Assembly: GCA_950097015.1 (NCBI GenBank)
Contig: CATNEN010000033.1
Location: forward strand, 2,852,001 to 2,916,000
DNA from: Macrostomum hystrix
Lineage: Eukaryota; Platyhelminthes; Macrostomidae
Direction: 5' to 3'
Length of the DNA: 64,000 bases
The notes under the pieces were generated by a model. The model did not search any database and was not told the DNA's origin. It worked only from the letters and a program-made list of their open reading frames with translations. Positions 22,907 through 36,800 of the stretch are shown here, one piece after another. The translations under genes were made by a program, and so were the position numbers. How positions within the stretch are numbered: the first letter of the stretch is position 1; the number at the start of each line of letters is the position of its first letter.

Positions 22907-24130
22907 CGAGGGGGATCCGGAAAGTAGTGTTACTATTACTCGGTGTGGACATATGGAAAGTTGCACTTGCATGAGTTTGGTGTCATTTGAAAGCAGCAAG
23001 TCTCTTCTTTAAAATGACACCAATTGCAAGAGATTTTTATATGTGCCTCAAGAGATATGGAAAATTAAGTAGAAAAAGGTCAGTCATAGACTTACACAAG
23101 CTATGTCTGCAGAAAAATTTTATTAATCACTCCAAGAAAATCCAAAAAGCACAAAAAGTACAGCAAGAAACAGGTGATAACAAGCGAAATTGTAATACAA
23201 GCAAACAACGTTAAAATCACTCATGTCTCATCGCCAGTCACAATCAGCTCTCGAAGGGCTGACCATCCTCCATGTTGCTTGACCAGCTCCAGGTTGTTCA
23301 CACATTTCTGGTTGCGATCCAGCTTCATGTTGTCAGTGAGCAATCGTGGTACCCAACAGGCACTCAGTTTGATGTGATTATCTTCTGCAGACATTTGTGA
23401 ACCGTGGACTTCGGGCAATCCAGTCGATTGGCTATTTCTCTGGCAACAGTCTTCATTGATCAAGTCGAGAATGCGATCCATCAGGCTGCTGCTGTCGCGA
23501 ATCGCAGGGCGTCCTGACCTTGGCATGTATCATATGTCAGTTCTTCCAGATTGAAACTCGCCCACCCACCTGCTTACTGTCATCTTGCTTACAGCATGGT
23601 CTCCATGAGCAGTGCAAAGTTGCCTGTGGATGTCAGCCAATTTGCTCCCGGAGCTCCAAAGTGTTAATATGGCATGTCGCTGCCCAGTCTTGGAATGCAC
23701 ATCCATTTTACAGTTGATTGAAAATCAAGTGTCGATCGAAGTTTGCAGGCAGAGCAAGTGCAGTCTTGGTTTTCTGAGGCAGCCCCTCACATTTACTGCA
23801 TCGAATTTGGCCATATACTGTTTTTGCATGCGAGAAAAATCGATAAAAATTCAAGCTGAATGCAATTTTTAGCTTAAATTTTAGCTTGCGTAAGTCTATG
23901 ACCGACCTTTCTCTGCTTAATTAATTACTTAATTAATTGAGCAAAATTGATTAAAATGAATTACTTATTTAAGTAAGTACTTAATCTACATATGAGGCAC
24001 AAATCTCTTGCAATTGGTGTCATTTTAAAGAAGAGACTTGCCGCTTTCAAATGACACCAAACTCATGCAAGTGCAACTTTCCATACGTCCACACCGAGTA
24101 ATTGTAACACTAGTTTCTGGACGCCCCATG
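22907..24130 (-). mobile_element. Mariner-like element relic with about 200-bp terminal inverted repeats
   Basis: The ends begin CGAGGGGGATCCGG (left) and, inverted, CATGGGGCGTCCAG (right), each flanked by TA. The arms remain matched to about 23110 on the left and 23885 on the right, including GACACCAATTGCAAGAGATTT. Between them the minus strand carries transposase remnants. These are a helix-turn-helix part at about 23740-23530 (RHAILTLWSSGSKLADIHRQ, then VSRWVGEFQSGR) and GRPAIRD to IVTGDET at 23526-23221. A stop separates them, and the second and third catalytic residues are missing. Confidence 0.82.
23221..23740 (-). pseudogene. Mariner transposase remnant (HTH plus first catalytic Asp)
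   Basis: The reading runs from RHAILTLWSSGSKLADIHRQ through TVSRWVGEFQSGR, a stop, then GRPAIRDSSSLMDRILDL and LRELIVTGDET. The TGDE motif holds the first catalytic aspartate of mariner transposases. The HDN and SPDLAP motifs are absent, so the product cannot be a complete enzyme. A relative with the same N-terminal start is at 55190-56310. Confidence 0.75.
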
Positions 24131-24758
24131 TATATTATTACTAGAATTGAATTTATCTAAATCACACTCATTGCTAATCCCAAATAATTAGTTTTTACAT
24201 GACATTATGACTACATGACATGACATTTACATTTACATTTGTTCTTTGAGTAAATTTATTCTGGTGTATTGACTAGCACATTAATGAAGTGCAGCACATG
24301 GTCACTGCCTAGACAGGTTATATTCTTGTGATCCCAACTTTTCAATTGCAAGCATTCAAACTGTCTCATTGACAGTCTCGCCTGCGCAGCAATAGTCTCC
24401 CTACAACTTTCCTTCCCATTCTTTGCCACTCTAGATGCGCTTTTTCCTCTGGCCGAACTCGCTCCCCATTGGCTGCCGACCCTCTCCCCTCGCCCAGTTG
24501 CTTGGGTCGACATCGGCAAAACAGAATGTGCGGCGCACTTCGGAGTAAATAGATGGAAAGGGACTGTCTACGGTTAGAAAAATCACAGTTATAAAGTGTG
24601 CGCCCAAGATTGCCCTGGACCAATATTAGTTCCAGCTGTTTGCTTCACCTACCCATCCACATTCACTATAGCTCGGCGAGCCGCTTTTGCTTCGCTTTGC
24701 AGCCACCAGTCGATATTATTCAGTCTAGCCGGCCAATAGTGAGGCCTTCCGGTGTTGC
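24131..24758. promoter_or_regulatory. Upstream region of the FARP-type gene
   Basis: This interval lies between the mariner relic and the FARP start codon. GC content rises towards 24660-24758, as expected near a promoter and 5' UTR. I see no unambiguous TATA box, so the start of transcription is not defined. Confidence 0.3.
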
Positions 24759-24899
24759 ATGACCACATCCGGTGATACGCGCGGATCAGCCGCTTCGCCG
24801 CGTCGACCCGGCGGTGGCGGCGGCGGCGGCGGCAGTGTCAAGACGCAGACAGTCAAGGTGGTGCTGTTGGATGACACAGTCAATTCGTTTCAAGTGCCG
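24759..24899 (+). CDS. FARP exon 1: start, glycine run, FERM lobe 1 start
   Basis: ATG at 24759 opens [18 protein letters not shown], then a run of eight glycines, then [13 protein letters not shown], the first strand of the FERM F1 lobe. The donor is CCG|GTGAGT. Exon 2 ([13 protein letters not shown]) follows 2.6 kb later in phase 0. Confidence 0.88.
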
Positions 24900-27800
24900 G
24901 TGAGTTTTGGTGATAGAGTACAGAGAGAGATTCGTGATCGTCACAGAGCCTTTAGAGAATTAAATATTTTGTGTTTGCTTTTGGCACTATTAACTTGTAA
25001 CGCAGTTAATTTAACGATTTTCATAAATCTTAATTCGTAAATGAATGACGTTCTTTTCTAAGTGAAGTTAACTGTTACATATTTCAAGAATTTACTTCTG
25101 AAAACTGAGAGACTACAGATCTCTAGTTATGTACTTTAATTTTGGAAGTCGTTTTTCAGCACAATATTAGTCAAGGGCTTCTACTATCAGAAGGTTTTGT
25201 TTTTGAAAATCCAGCGATTTACATTTTTTTACGTTTAAATTTGTTTTTGGTCAACTGAATCTTGTTCCAAACACTAAGGCTTGTGTAGTTCCTATTTCAA
25301 GTGACCGTTACAACGGTTCTTTGCTGTCTCTGTAGCATTTCTCTGGTGCAAGATTTCCTGTCTATATTCCTAATACATGTGTTATATGAGCCTCCCTACT
25401 CACTGCTCTCTTCGCCCCGCGCGGTCTCTCCTCTCTGCTTGACTGCGCCTTCTTCAACAACGTCCAGTTGGTTTCAATGGTATCAACCCTAGGCCTGCGC
25501 GCCTAGTCTAGCTTGACATTAATGCACCCTGATGCCTTGCCAATGTCCCCCTGCCTCTCAGTGTCTCCGCTTCCTGACGGCTCAGCGGTCCGCACTACGC
25601 TCTGCCTGTCCCGTGAACTTAACTTTCCATCGTCTTATTTTTTATATTTTCCTCAATGGTTCGCCTAGCTGGTCATTTTCCCCTGCTTTCATAGTCTTGC
25701 TTACACCAGGCCCGCATGACATCAAGGCTTCAGTTCGTCAACTAAAAAGGACATCAAGGCTTCAGTTCGTCAACTAAAAAGGACATCAAGGCTTCAGTTT
25801 GCCAACTAAAAAGGACATCAAGGCTTCAGTTTGCCAACTAAAAAGGACATCAAGGCTTCAGTTCGCCAACTAAAAAGGACATCAAGGCTTCAGTTCGCCA
25901 ACTAAAAAGGACATCAAGGCTTCAGTTCGCCAACTAAAAAGGACATCAAGGCTTCAGTTCGCCAACTAAAAAGGACATCAAGGCTTCAGTTTGCCAACTA
26001 AAAAGGACATCAAGGCTTCAGTTCGCCAACTAAAAAGGACATCAAGGCTTCAGTTCGCCAACTAAAAAGGACATCAAGGCTTCAGTTTGCCAACTAAAAT
26101 GGACATCAAGGCTTCAGTTCGCCAACTAAAAAGGACATCAAGGCTTCAGTTCGCCAACTAAAAAGGACATCAAGGCTTCAGTTCGCCAACTAAAAAGGAC
26201 ATCAAGGCTTCAGTTCGCCAACTAAAAAGGACATCAAGGCTTCAGTTCGCCAACTAAAAAGGACATCAAGGCTTCAGTTCGTCAACTAAAAAGGACATCA
26301 AGGCTTCAGTTCTTGATCTAGCCTAATGGTTAGCTGGCTGAGGGGTTGTAGCCTGATAATGGCTAAATTTGAAGGTCGCGGCTTCGATTCCCGGCTCCAC
26401 TGGAACAATTTGTATCCTAAGAAGACACTTAACTCTGCATTGATTCATTTCGCACAGCTGTTGAATGGATGCCAGCATTAGCAGGGATAATTGAGGGTGG
26501 GTGTGGCGTGTCTCCAGTCCATGGACTGAAAAGTAGGGCTCATTTGACTCATTATAACTACACAATGTTTAGTTTCTGAAGTGATAAAAAACTGTGGATA
26601 CTGAGGCACAAGCGTGACAAAATACCAACACGGCACACGCGAGCACAACAGAGTGACGATCGTAATTAGCCTGTGGCGAGTTCGGGGATCTCCCGCTGCC
26701 AAGCATCCGTGATTCGCCCTTTTCTCGCCTTTTCGCTCGTCGCGATTTCGTTATCCGCCTCCCCGGCCTGATTGCGAGCCGTCTGACCCATCGCCTCAAA
26801 TTCGATTATCGATTAGCGCGACACGACAACCCGGGCGCGGGGGAGGTGGCCGTGGCGCTGAGCCCAACTGATTCTGGGCCCATCCTGTCTCGCCCTATGT
26901 GCCATCCCTTTCTAGTAATTTAATATGGCCCCTGATTATTAATGAACTCGCCAACAAGCCGCCCGCTTTCTCGGATCTCGAGAACCGGCCCCGGCGTCCC
27001 CTTAGTCAGCTGCAAAACAGCCACCTAGCCTGTGACTGCGAGAGTGCGGCTTCGGCGGAGCGTGACCGGGGTTCTTTATCCACCCAGCCAGCTCCCCTCC
27101 AGCAGGCAGGGATCCCCTTGGATTCTGAACACAAGCCGAAGCGGCTGATCTTACGGAATAAGAGAAACTGATGGCTCTAAGCCACTTCATACAGGATCTG
27201 CATGATGAATTGGCTGGATTGTTTACCTAGATTTTCCCTGGGACAAAAATCCTCGTCTCTATCTCTGACGACATTTTTCGCTTAGATAATGTCAACATTT
27301 TGCGCAGCGCTGGCAAAGGTAACTAAACAGAAATATTAAAATGTACTGGTGGCGTACTTTTTCTATAGCTCTGTAAGGCCCGGTATTTGTTAGAAACGGT
27401 CTACCTATTTTAAGGTCGCTTTCGTGCCGCCACCTTAAATGCCATTCATTATGCCATCTCCCCATTTCCATCTCACCTCTGCTCACAGTGCCGCGTTCCC
27501 GGCCAGGAATTGTTCAACGCTGTGGTGAAGAAGCTCAGGCTGCTCGAGATTGACTACTTCGACTTGGAGTTCCTGTCTAGAGAGGGCCGTCAGGTTTGTC
27601 AGCGCAGCATATCGGCTCACAGCGCTCCAGCTCACCCATCTACTCTTCTATCTACTCACCTGTCTACTCACCTATCTACTCACCTATCTACTCACCTATC
27701 TTCTCACCTATCTACTCACCTATCTACTCACCTATCTACTCACCTATCTTCTCACCTATCTACTCACCTATCTACTCACCTATCTACTCACCTATCTATT

Positions 27801-30800
27801 CACCTATCTACTCACTTATCTACTCACCTATCTACTCTTCTATCTACTCACCTATCTACCCACCTATCTACCCACCTATCTACTCACCTATCTACTCACC
27901 TATCTTCTCACCTATCTACTCACCTATCTTCTCACCTATCTACTCACCTATCTATTCACCTATCTACTCACTTATCTACTCACCTATCTACTCTTCTATC
28001 TACTCACCTATCTACCCACCTATCTACCCACCTATCTACTCACTTATCTACTCATCTAGCTACTCACCTATCTACTCACCTATCTACTCTTCTATCTACT
28101 CACCTATCTACTCTTCTATACTCTTCTATCTACTCTATCTATCTACTCACCTAGCTACTCACTGGCCTATTCTCAAACCTTCCTACTCACTCTGGGCATA
28201 TACTTGTGAATCTACATTAATGTATCCTTTTTAAATAGATTAAAATCTTTAATTTGAAGAATTTATTCCCATTATGTACGTCCGCTCCCGCAGTGCTGGC
28301 TAGATCACTCGAAGACGCTTCCAAAGCAGTGTCCGTCGTCCATAGAGCTGGTGTTCTATTTCTCAGTGAAATTTTATCCGCCAGATCCGCATCTGTTAGA
28401 GGATGAGTTCACCAGGTGAGCAGTGCTATAAGACAGGGAATATTAGCATTGCTACTTGTAGCAATTCGCTAATTTGCTTTTCTATTATAAGCGAAAATCA
28501 GTCATTGTATTATTTTCAAAACGTCGGTTCCAGGTTTCTGTTCTCATTGCAAATTAAACGAGACCTGATCAATGGCCTGCTGCCGTGCAGTGAGAATACA
28601 ACCGCTCTGCTGGCTTCCTACCTAGTGCAAGGTGAGATCGCGATTGAGGGAGGCAGTTGGGCTTTAGGTAAGGCAGGTAGTTATTTAGGTAAGGCAGGTA
28701 GGGATTTAGGTAAGGCAGGTAGGGATTTAGGTAAGGCAGGTATGGACTTAGGTAAGGCAGGTAGGGATTTAGGTAAGGCAGGTATGGACTTAGGTAAGGC
28801 AGGTATAGACTTAGGTAAGGCAGTTAGGGATTTAGGTAAGGCAGGTAGGGATTTAGGTAAGGCAGGTAGGGATTTAGGTAAGGCAGGTATGGACTTAGGT
28901 AAGGCAGGTATGGACTTAGGTAAGGCATGTAGGGATTTAGGTAAGGCAGGTAGGGATTTAGGTAAGGCAGGTATGGACTTAGGTAAGGCAGGTAGGGATT
29001 TAGGTAAGGCAGGTATGGACTTAGGTAAGGCAGGTATAGACTTAGGTAAGGCAGTTAGGGATTTAGGTAAGGCAGGTAGGGATTTAGGTAAGGCAGGTAG
29101 GGATTTAGGTAAGGCAGGTATGGACTTAGGTAAGGCAGGTATGGACTTAGGTAAGGCATGTAGGGATTTAGGTAAGGCAGGTAGGGATTTAGGTAAGGCA
29201 GGTAGGGATTTAGGTAAGGCAGGTATGGAATTAGGTAAGGCAGTTAGGGATTTAGGTAAGGCAGGTAGGGATTTAGGTAAGGCAGGTAGGGATTTAGGTA
29301 AGGCAGGTATGGACTTAGGTAAGGCAGGTATGGACTTAGGTAAGGCATGTAGGGATTTAGGTAAGGCATGTAGGGATTTAGGTAAGGCAGGTAGGGATTT
29401 AGGTAAGACAGGTAGGGATTTAGGTAATGCAGTTAGGGATTAGGTAACGCTTTAGGCTATGCGGTAAGGAGTCATGTACACAAGTGAGGATTAGAGAGGC
29501 TGGTAAGTAATGACCAAGAGCAGGTTGGGACTTGGAAGATGTAGAAGTTCGCATTGACTAAACGTTTTTAACTAATTATGCAGAGAAAATGGTAAGATAA
29601 AGGAAAGCTTGGCTGCAAAAGGGGATTTAGAAATAGAATTGCGCGCGCAAAGGGCAGCGAATGAAGAGCTGTTAAGGAGGGGCTATAGAAGAGAAGCATA
29701 TGGCGCGCATACACGTATGTTGTCCACAGATAAATATGAGCAGCTGGGGAGTTCTGCCCTGTGCTCCTATTTGATTAATTGTGTGAGGTGCGGCTGAGCC
29801 AGGCATTCCAGCTTATTGTGCTGGGGCTACTATTGCAGCTGGCTGCCTGACTGTAGGTGAGGCACTGATGAGGCAGTCCTCTTCTTTCCGTGAGTCCCCG
29901 TGTCCCCGCTGCCGCACTGGGGCAGTGAGCTGGGCACTGGCCCTGTGGTGCTTGGGAAATAAGCATGTAGAAAATAAATCCCATTTGTGCAGCGCTTGAC
30001 TGCGCTCAGTCCGCAGCGATTTTAACTCCGCCTCTACGCCAGAGCAGATGATATAGCTGCTGCAGTTTGAGAAGGCCTCCAATTATCCCTGTGAGCTAGA
30101 CTGTGGGAAGGGTTGGGGCAAAGGGAGGAGAGACACGAGGGAGAAAGTTCATGGCTTGCTTGGTCAAACTAAGTTCAAACTGCATAACCGGATGCGAATG
30201 GCGGTTTCGTATGCCAGTAGATGAGGCCAGAATTGTTTGCTGGGGTTCGCGAATGAACCTTTTCTGTCATCTGCTAATCCCTGGGTTGACATTTTTTACG
30301 GCAAGTTTTGTGTGTGAAGTAAATATTTATAGAATAATTTCGATTAGTACGTCGCCCAAAAAGTTGTTACGATTCCCAAGTTACCAAGTTACAAGGGACC
30401 ATGAAAACATGTCTTATAGAGATCTTTTAGCGACTAAAGCAACTGAAACACGACTCAATTACAAAGGACTCAAGCGCAGACGATTTAAATACAAACGGTT
30501 CAATCACAGACGACCTGAGCACAGACGGCGCAATCACAGAGTTCCTCATTAGGGTTCAGCATCAATTGTTCTTTAGCACAGCTATGACTTGCATCGTTTA
30601 GTTTTCGGAAATACCTGTACTTAAAAAAGCGAAATATCAGTTTAGGTACGTGCGTAGGTATATCTAGTCAAGAACTTTAATAGTGAAGTCTTATAAAATA
30701 CGAGGTTTTTTTCACGCTACCTGATTCCTACTTAACCTTTTAGTCCAGCCTTGCTTCCAGTGGAAGAAAAGGTTAGAAGCCACAAGGATAAGCGCTTTAT

Positions 30801-33800
30801 TGCCCGGTAGAAAGGCGCCACACGGAGGGAGCCGTCAGAGCTGCCTGAAGTCTGGCCATCTGCCAAATTTGGGCCTTGGCGCAGTCTGTGCCCCGTGTAC
30901 CTTCCACGCCAACTTCTTTCGCTCCCAAAAATCTTCCTACCCCTTCCTTCATCTCCTCTTCCAGCTGTTGTCTCGATGCGTGTCCGTATCGGCGCAGCTA
31001 GTAGGACAAAAACACAGCAAAATCTTACTAGACTGCCTTTAGTGTATTCGTTTAGCACCTTCAACTTATCTTGCCTATGCCCAGCTTAGCCGCCAATCAC
31101 CAATCCATTGTACTTTTCTGTACGCCACGCTGCGATTTTTTGCTGAAATATCTGGCCCTGTCAATTTTTACAGGGATGCTAGACCCTACAGACTGTGAAT
31201 ACTGGCTGCCTGTGAATAGTGGAATGTGAAAGCTCAGTGCTGACCGTTGTCAGGCCGCATGGATCAGCATGGCTGAAATTGTTGGGATGGCTTAGGATGG
31301 CTTCTTGCAGCATATAAAGAAATAAATTGTCAGATTTCATCACTTAAACCACAGTTTTCTCACGCCACAGACTTCTAGCACCCACTGTCTGACACCCAAC
31401 TGTCGGACACCCAACTATCTGATACCCCACTGTCTGACACCCCACTGTCTGACACCCAACTATCTGACACCCCACTGTCTGACACCCACTGTCTGACAAC
31501 CTACTCTCTTCCGACGCCTCTCTTCTGACACCCCGCTGTCTTCTGACGCCCCACTGTCTTCTGACACCCCGCTGTCTTCTGGCAACTCACTGTCTTCTTG
31601 CACCTCGCTGTGTTCTCACACTTACTTTCTTCTGACACCCCACTGTCTTCTGACACCCCACTGTCTTCTGACACCCCACTGTCTTCTGACACCCCACTGT
31701 CTTCTGACCCCACTGACACCCCACTGTCATCTGACACCCCACTGTCTTCTGACACCCGCTGTCTTCTGACACCCCGCTGTCTTCTGACACCCCACTGTCT
31801 TCTGACACCCCACTGTCTTCTGACCCCACTGTCTTCTGACGCCCCACTGTCTTCTGACGCCCCACTGTCATCTGACACCCCACTGTCTTCTGACACCCGC
31901 TGTCTTCTGGCAACTCACTGTCTTCTGACACCTCCCTGTCTTCTGACACATCCCTGTCTTCTGACACCTCACTCTCTTCCAATGCCACTCTTCTAGCAAC
32001 TCACTTTCTTCTGACATCTCACTGTGTTCTCACACCTCACTGTCTTCTGACACCCACTGTCTTCTGACACCCACTGTCTTCTGACACCCACTGTCTTCTG
32101 ACACCCACTGTCTTCTGGCAACTCACTGTGTTCTCACACCTGTCTTCTGCCACCCCACTGCATTCTGGTATTCCTATGATTGCTGCCCTACCTGCTTTCT
32201 CTGTTTTTCACGATCATGTTTTTTCAACCGTCATTTGCCGACTTTGATGATAAGCACTTTATAGCTGATAATAGTGCTATGTAACTCTTTCATCATTACC
32301 ATTAGAAATATTCTTGTCGCCTCGACCTCTCTCCCTTCACTCCAAATCCCAGCGGAGATCGGCGACTTCCTCGAAGACGAATACCTAGACGCGCTCTACC
32401 TGACCCAGGTGAAGGTGCTGCCAGAGCCGGTGTCCGACGAACTGCTCCGCAAAGTGATGGAGTATCACCGTGCTCACTTGTGAGTTTTCCTGTCCAAATA
32501 CACTGCGAGTCGCAATGTGCAGCCACTGCTGTCTTTAAAGATAACCAGAACTGCTTCTTACTGCCCGTTGTTCCACAGCGGCCTGTCTCCTGAAGACGCC
32601 GAGTACAGTCTGCTAGACACTGTGCGCAAGGTTGAGCTCTACGGTGTCCGCCTGCACGCTGCTAGGGTGAGTAGTCAGGCAAGGGGGAGATTTGCCATTC
32701 CGGATGGGTGAGATTTTGTGGCTGCCATATTGAGTAGGTGGGATTTTGTGGCTGCCATAGAGTAGGTGGGATTTTGTGGCTGCCATATTGGGTAGGTGGG
32801 ATTTTGTGGCTGCCATATTGGGTAGGTGGGATTTTGTGGCTGCCATATTGAGTAGGTGGGATTTTGTGGCTGCCATATTGGGTAGGTGGGATTTTGTGGC
32901 TGCCATATTGAGTAGGTGGGATTTTGTGGCTGCCATATTGAGTAGGTGGGATTTTGTGGCTGCCATATTGAGTAGGTGGGATTTTGTGGCTGCCATATTG
33001 AGTAGGTGGGATTTTGTGGCTGCCATATTGAGTAGGTGGGATTTTGTGGCTGCCATATTGAGTAGGTGGGATTTTGTGGCTGCCATATTGAGTAGGTGGG
33101 ATTTTGTGGCTGCCATTGCGGGTGGGTGGTATTTTGTGGCTGCCATATTGGGTTGGTGGGATTTTGTGGCTGCCATATTGGGTTGGTGGGATTTTGTGGC
33201 TGCCATTGCGGGTGGGTGGTATTTTGTGGCTGCCATATTGGGTTGGTGGGATTTTGTGGCTGCCATTGCGGGTGGGTGATATTTTGTGGCTGCGGTGAGA
33301 TTTCGTTACATGGTGAAAGACAGTAGTAACAACAGTTACCCTGTATTTTTGTGTTTCTTTTACTTCTCTAAGTTTCTCTGTCACAAAAGCCTTGGCGACA
33401 TCCGTACAGAAGGAGTAACAAAAGTGTAGCATTTCAACTCGTGCGCTGGTGAGTTTCAAGCCTCCTTAATGGCAGGCTAGAGTCCGTGGCGCTAAGCTTT
33501 CTCCTAGCTTAAGCCCGCAAATTGCGAGATCAATGAGACTCGGCCCGCGGTTTTGATTGACAGGCCCGACCCTAGGAAGCATTTCTAGACTGAGATCAAG
33601 CCAGTCAGTTCGCTTAGCAAACTGACTGGCTTGTGTCCATTGCGAACTGACATATTGTCCAGCCATGTGGCTCCTCATTGATTTCTGCTCAATTTGCCTG
33701 TGCTCAGTTGGACTAAAGGGGCTGCATCTCCCACTGCGCAATCTTCTGCCCAGTTTCCAGGTCAATGAGACTTCTATGGCTGCTCACTTTGTTGAGCAGG

Positions 33801-36800
33801 TACTCACTAGTCCGGCTGATTGTTCAGTGCACCACTGAAGCTGCAACTGGTTCAGCTTTAAATAAACTTTTAACTAAAATACCAGCATAATTTTTTAAAC
33901 CAGCACATTGGATGTGAGATTTTGAGACTGAAATACACTGTATGGTGAGATTTTTGAGACTAAAATACACTGTATGGTGAGATTTTGAGACTGAAATACA
34001 CTGTATGGTGAGTTTTTGAGACTGAAGCACTGTATGGTGAGATTTTGAGACTGAAGCACTGTATGGTGAGTTTTTGAGACTGAAGCACTGTATGGTGAGA
34101 TTTTGAGACTGAAGCACTGTATGGTGGGATTTTGAGACTGAAGCACTGTATGGTGGGATTTTGAGACTGAAGCACTGTATGGTGAGATTTTGAGACTGAA
34201 GCACTGTATGGTGGGATTTTGAGACTGAAGCACTGTATGGTGAGATTTTGAGACTGAAGGCACTGTATGGTGAGATTTTGAGACTGAAGGCACTGTATGG
34301 TGGGATTTTGAGACTGAAGCACTGTATGGTGAGTTTTTGAGACTGAAGCACTGTATGGTGAGATTTTGAGACTGAAGCACTGTATGGTGGGATTTTGAGA
34401 CTGAAGCACTGTATGGTGAGATTTTGAGACTGAAGGCACTGTATGGTGGGATTTTGAGACTGAAGGCACTGTATGGTGGGATTTTGAGACTAAAGGCACT
34501 GTATGGTGGGATTTTGAGACTGAAGGCACTGTATGGTGGGATTTTAAGACTAAAGGCACTGTATGGTGGGATTTTGAGACTGAAGGCATTAAAGGGTGAG
34601 ATTTTGAGACTGAAGGCATTAAAGTGTGAGATTTTGAGACTGAAGGCATTAAAGGGTGAGATTTTGATACTGAAGGCATTAAAGTGTGAGATTTTGATAC
34701 TGAATGCATTAAAGGGTGAGTATTGTTGAGTTTGGTTGCCTGTTGCCTTGATAACCCAGTGAGGATAAATTCGCTGACACAGTTGACCTCCTGCTCACAT
34801 TCGTCTGGCTTCCCTGCCCATGCCAAGTTGGGGCTTCACAGAATGACAGAAACATCAGACATCACTGGTGCAGAGGTATTTTGCCATTAATACCGATTTG
34901 ATTGCATAATGTGTTAATAAATCAGTGATATTTGTAAGATTTCTGTATCAGATATAAATTTCTGTGCTGTATTATACTCATGTTATCCGCTCTAGCCATA
35001 ACAGTATTTGAATAAAGTAACATTTTTACAGCTAAAAGTTGAAATCAAAATCCGCCGCCACCTCTGATCGATCTCTGCCACCCGCAGGATCATGACGGCC
35101 TGCCGCTGAACTTGGCCGTGGCCCACCCGGGCGTGCTGGTGTTCCAAGGCGCTGTTCGGGTCAACACTTTCAGCTGGGCCAAGGTTCGCAAGCTCAGCTT
35201 TAAGCGCAAGAAATTCTTAGTCAAACTGCACCCGGACACCTACGTGAGTCAAGCTTAGAGTGTGCGTCCTTGGGGTCCCTGTCAACCCAAACCCAAGCCC
35301 TTTCTTTAACAGAAATATGGTTTTTGTGACTGTTAAATGGGCTGCTATGGCGGCTGATCATGTTGCTATAGAATTCAATCAGGTTGCTATAGCATCTATA
35401 CCTGTTGTTTTAGAAGCTAATCAGGTTGCTGTAGCAGCTAAGCAGGTTGCTATAGCAGCTAATCAGGTTGCTATAGAAGCTGATCAGGTTTCTATAGAAG
35501 ATAATCAGGTTTTTATAGCAGCTAATCAGGTTTTTATAGCATCTAATCAGGTTTTTATAGCAGCTAATCAGATTGCTATAGCAGCTAATCAGGTTTTTAT
35601 AGCAGCTAATCAGATTGCTATAGCAGCTAATCAGGTTGCTATAGAAGCTGATCAGGTTTCTATAGAAGATAATCAGGTTTTTATAGCAGCTAATCAGGTT
35701 TTTATAGCATCTAATCAGGTTTTTATAGCAGCTAATCAGATTGCTATAGCAGCTAATCAGGTTTTTATAGCAGCTAATCAGATTGCTATAGCAGCTAATC
35801 AGGTTGCTATAGCAGCTAATCAGGTTGCTATAGCAGCTAATCAGGTTGCTATAGCAGCTAATCAGGTTGCTATAGCAGCTAATCAGGTTGCTATAGCAGC
35901 TAACCAGGTTGCTATGGCAGCTAGTCGGCATATAAGACTTGTTATGCAACTCGAATTTTGTGTATTCAGAATCGCTGCTCTTCCCAACGCGATTGATCCA
36001 GGCATTGCTGCTATTTACCGTATCTGGGCCAGCGCATTACACAGTTGAGAGAATGTCTCTGTAGTTAAGTGAATTGATTTCCCGTTCCGCTAATTAACTT
36101 TGTCTCTCCTCGCTTTTTCGATCTGGTCCCGTTTAATGTAGTAAAAAAGAAAGCTTTTGAAAGTTGGTTTAGGCTGGGCGACGAGCGTGTAGAAAACGAG
36201 TGAGCGAGGGTTAAATAAAACGGGGCGAATGATTTCCCCTGAAGCCCTGCCTCCCTCACACTCTCACTGTAGACTGAGATGCCGATGCCGTTTTGCAACC
36301 CTAAAATTGTTGAGACTACTCTGTGTGTTGTGTGCCCTGGAAACCTCCTCACTCTGCTTCTATCTCACTTTCCCTTCGGGGCGGGCCCGGCCCGAACTTG
36401 CTGGACATTTGCCGGCCGAGAGAATTTTATTTTGTCGTCTCCCATCACCCACGCACTCCATTCCCCTCTAGTCCAGTTTCCCCTTTCCCTTCATCTTCTC
36501 TCCTCTCCATCTAAAACTTCGCCCCTTTCGGCCCTCGCCTCCCCTCCCCGCTCCCTAATTCCCTCTCAATCCCGCGGCCAATTTCTCCAAATTTCGGCCT
36601 CATCCTGTCCCCGCGTCAGCCTCGGATAGACGTAGGGGCTGGACAACATGGGAGCTTTGAGAGTTATTGGGATAAGCGAAGCCTGAGGGGAGGCTGGAAA
36701 CGGGATGTCGCAGATGTCCGTGGCGAGTTTGAGAGCGGTTCATACAATGTCACTTATTCGTACTATTTGAAATGTGGTGTCCGGCGAGTTTGAGAGCGGT

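Noticed and set aside
27510-28234. Three long overlapping frames of simple peptide repeats
   Set aside because: They arise from the 12-bp repeat of FARP intron 2; only the first 28 codons of one frame are exon 2.
30103-30552. 149-codon plus frame in FARP intron 4
   Set aside because: No recognisable motif; composition and a loose internal repeat suggest non-coding intron.
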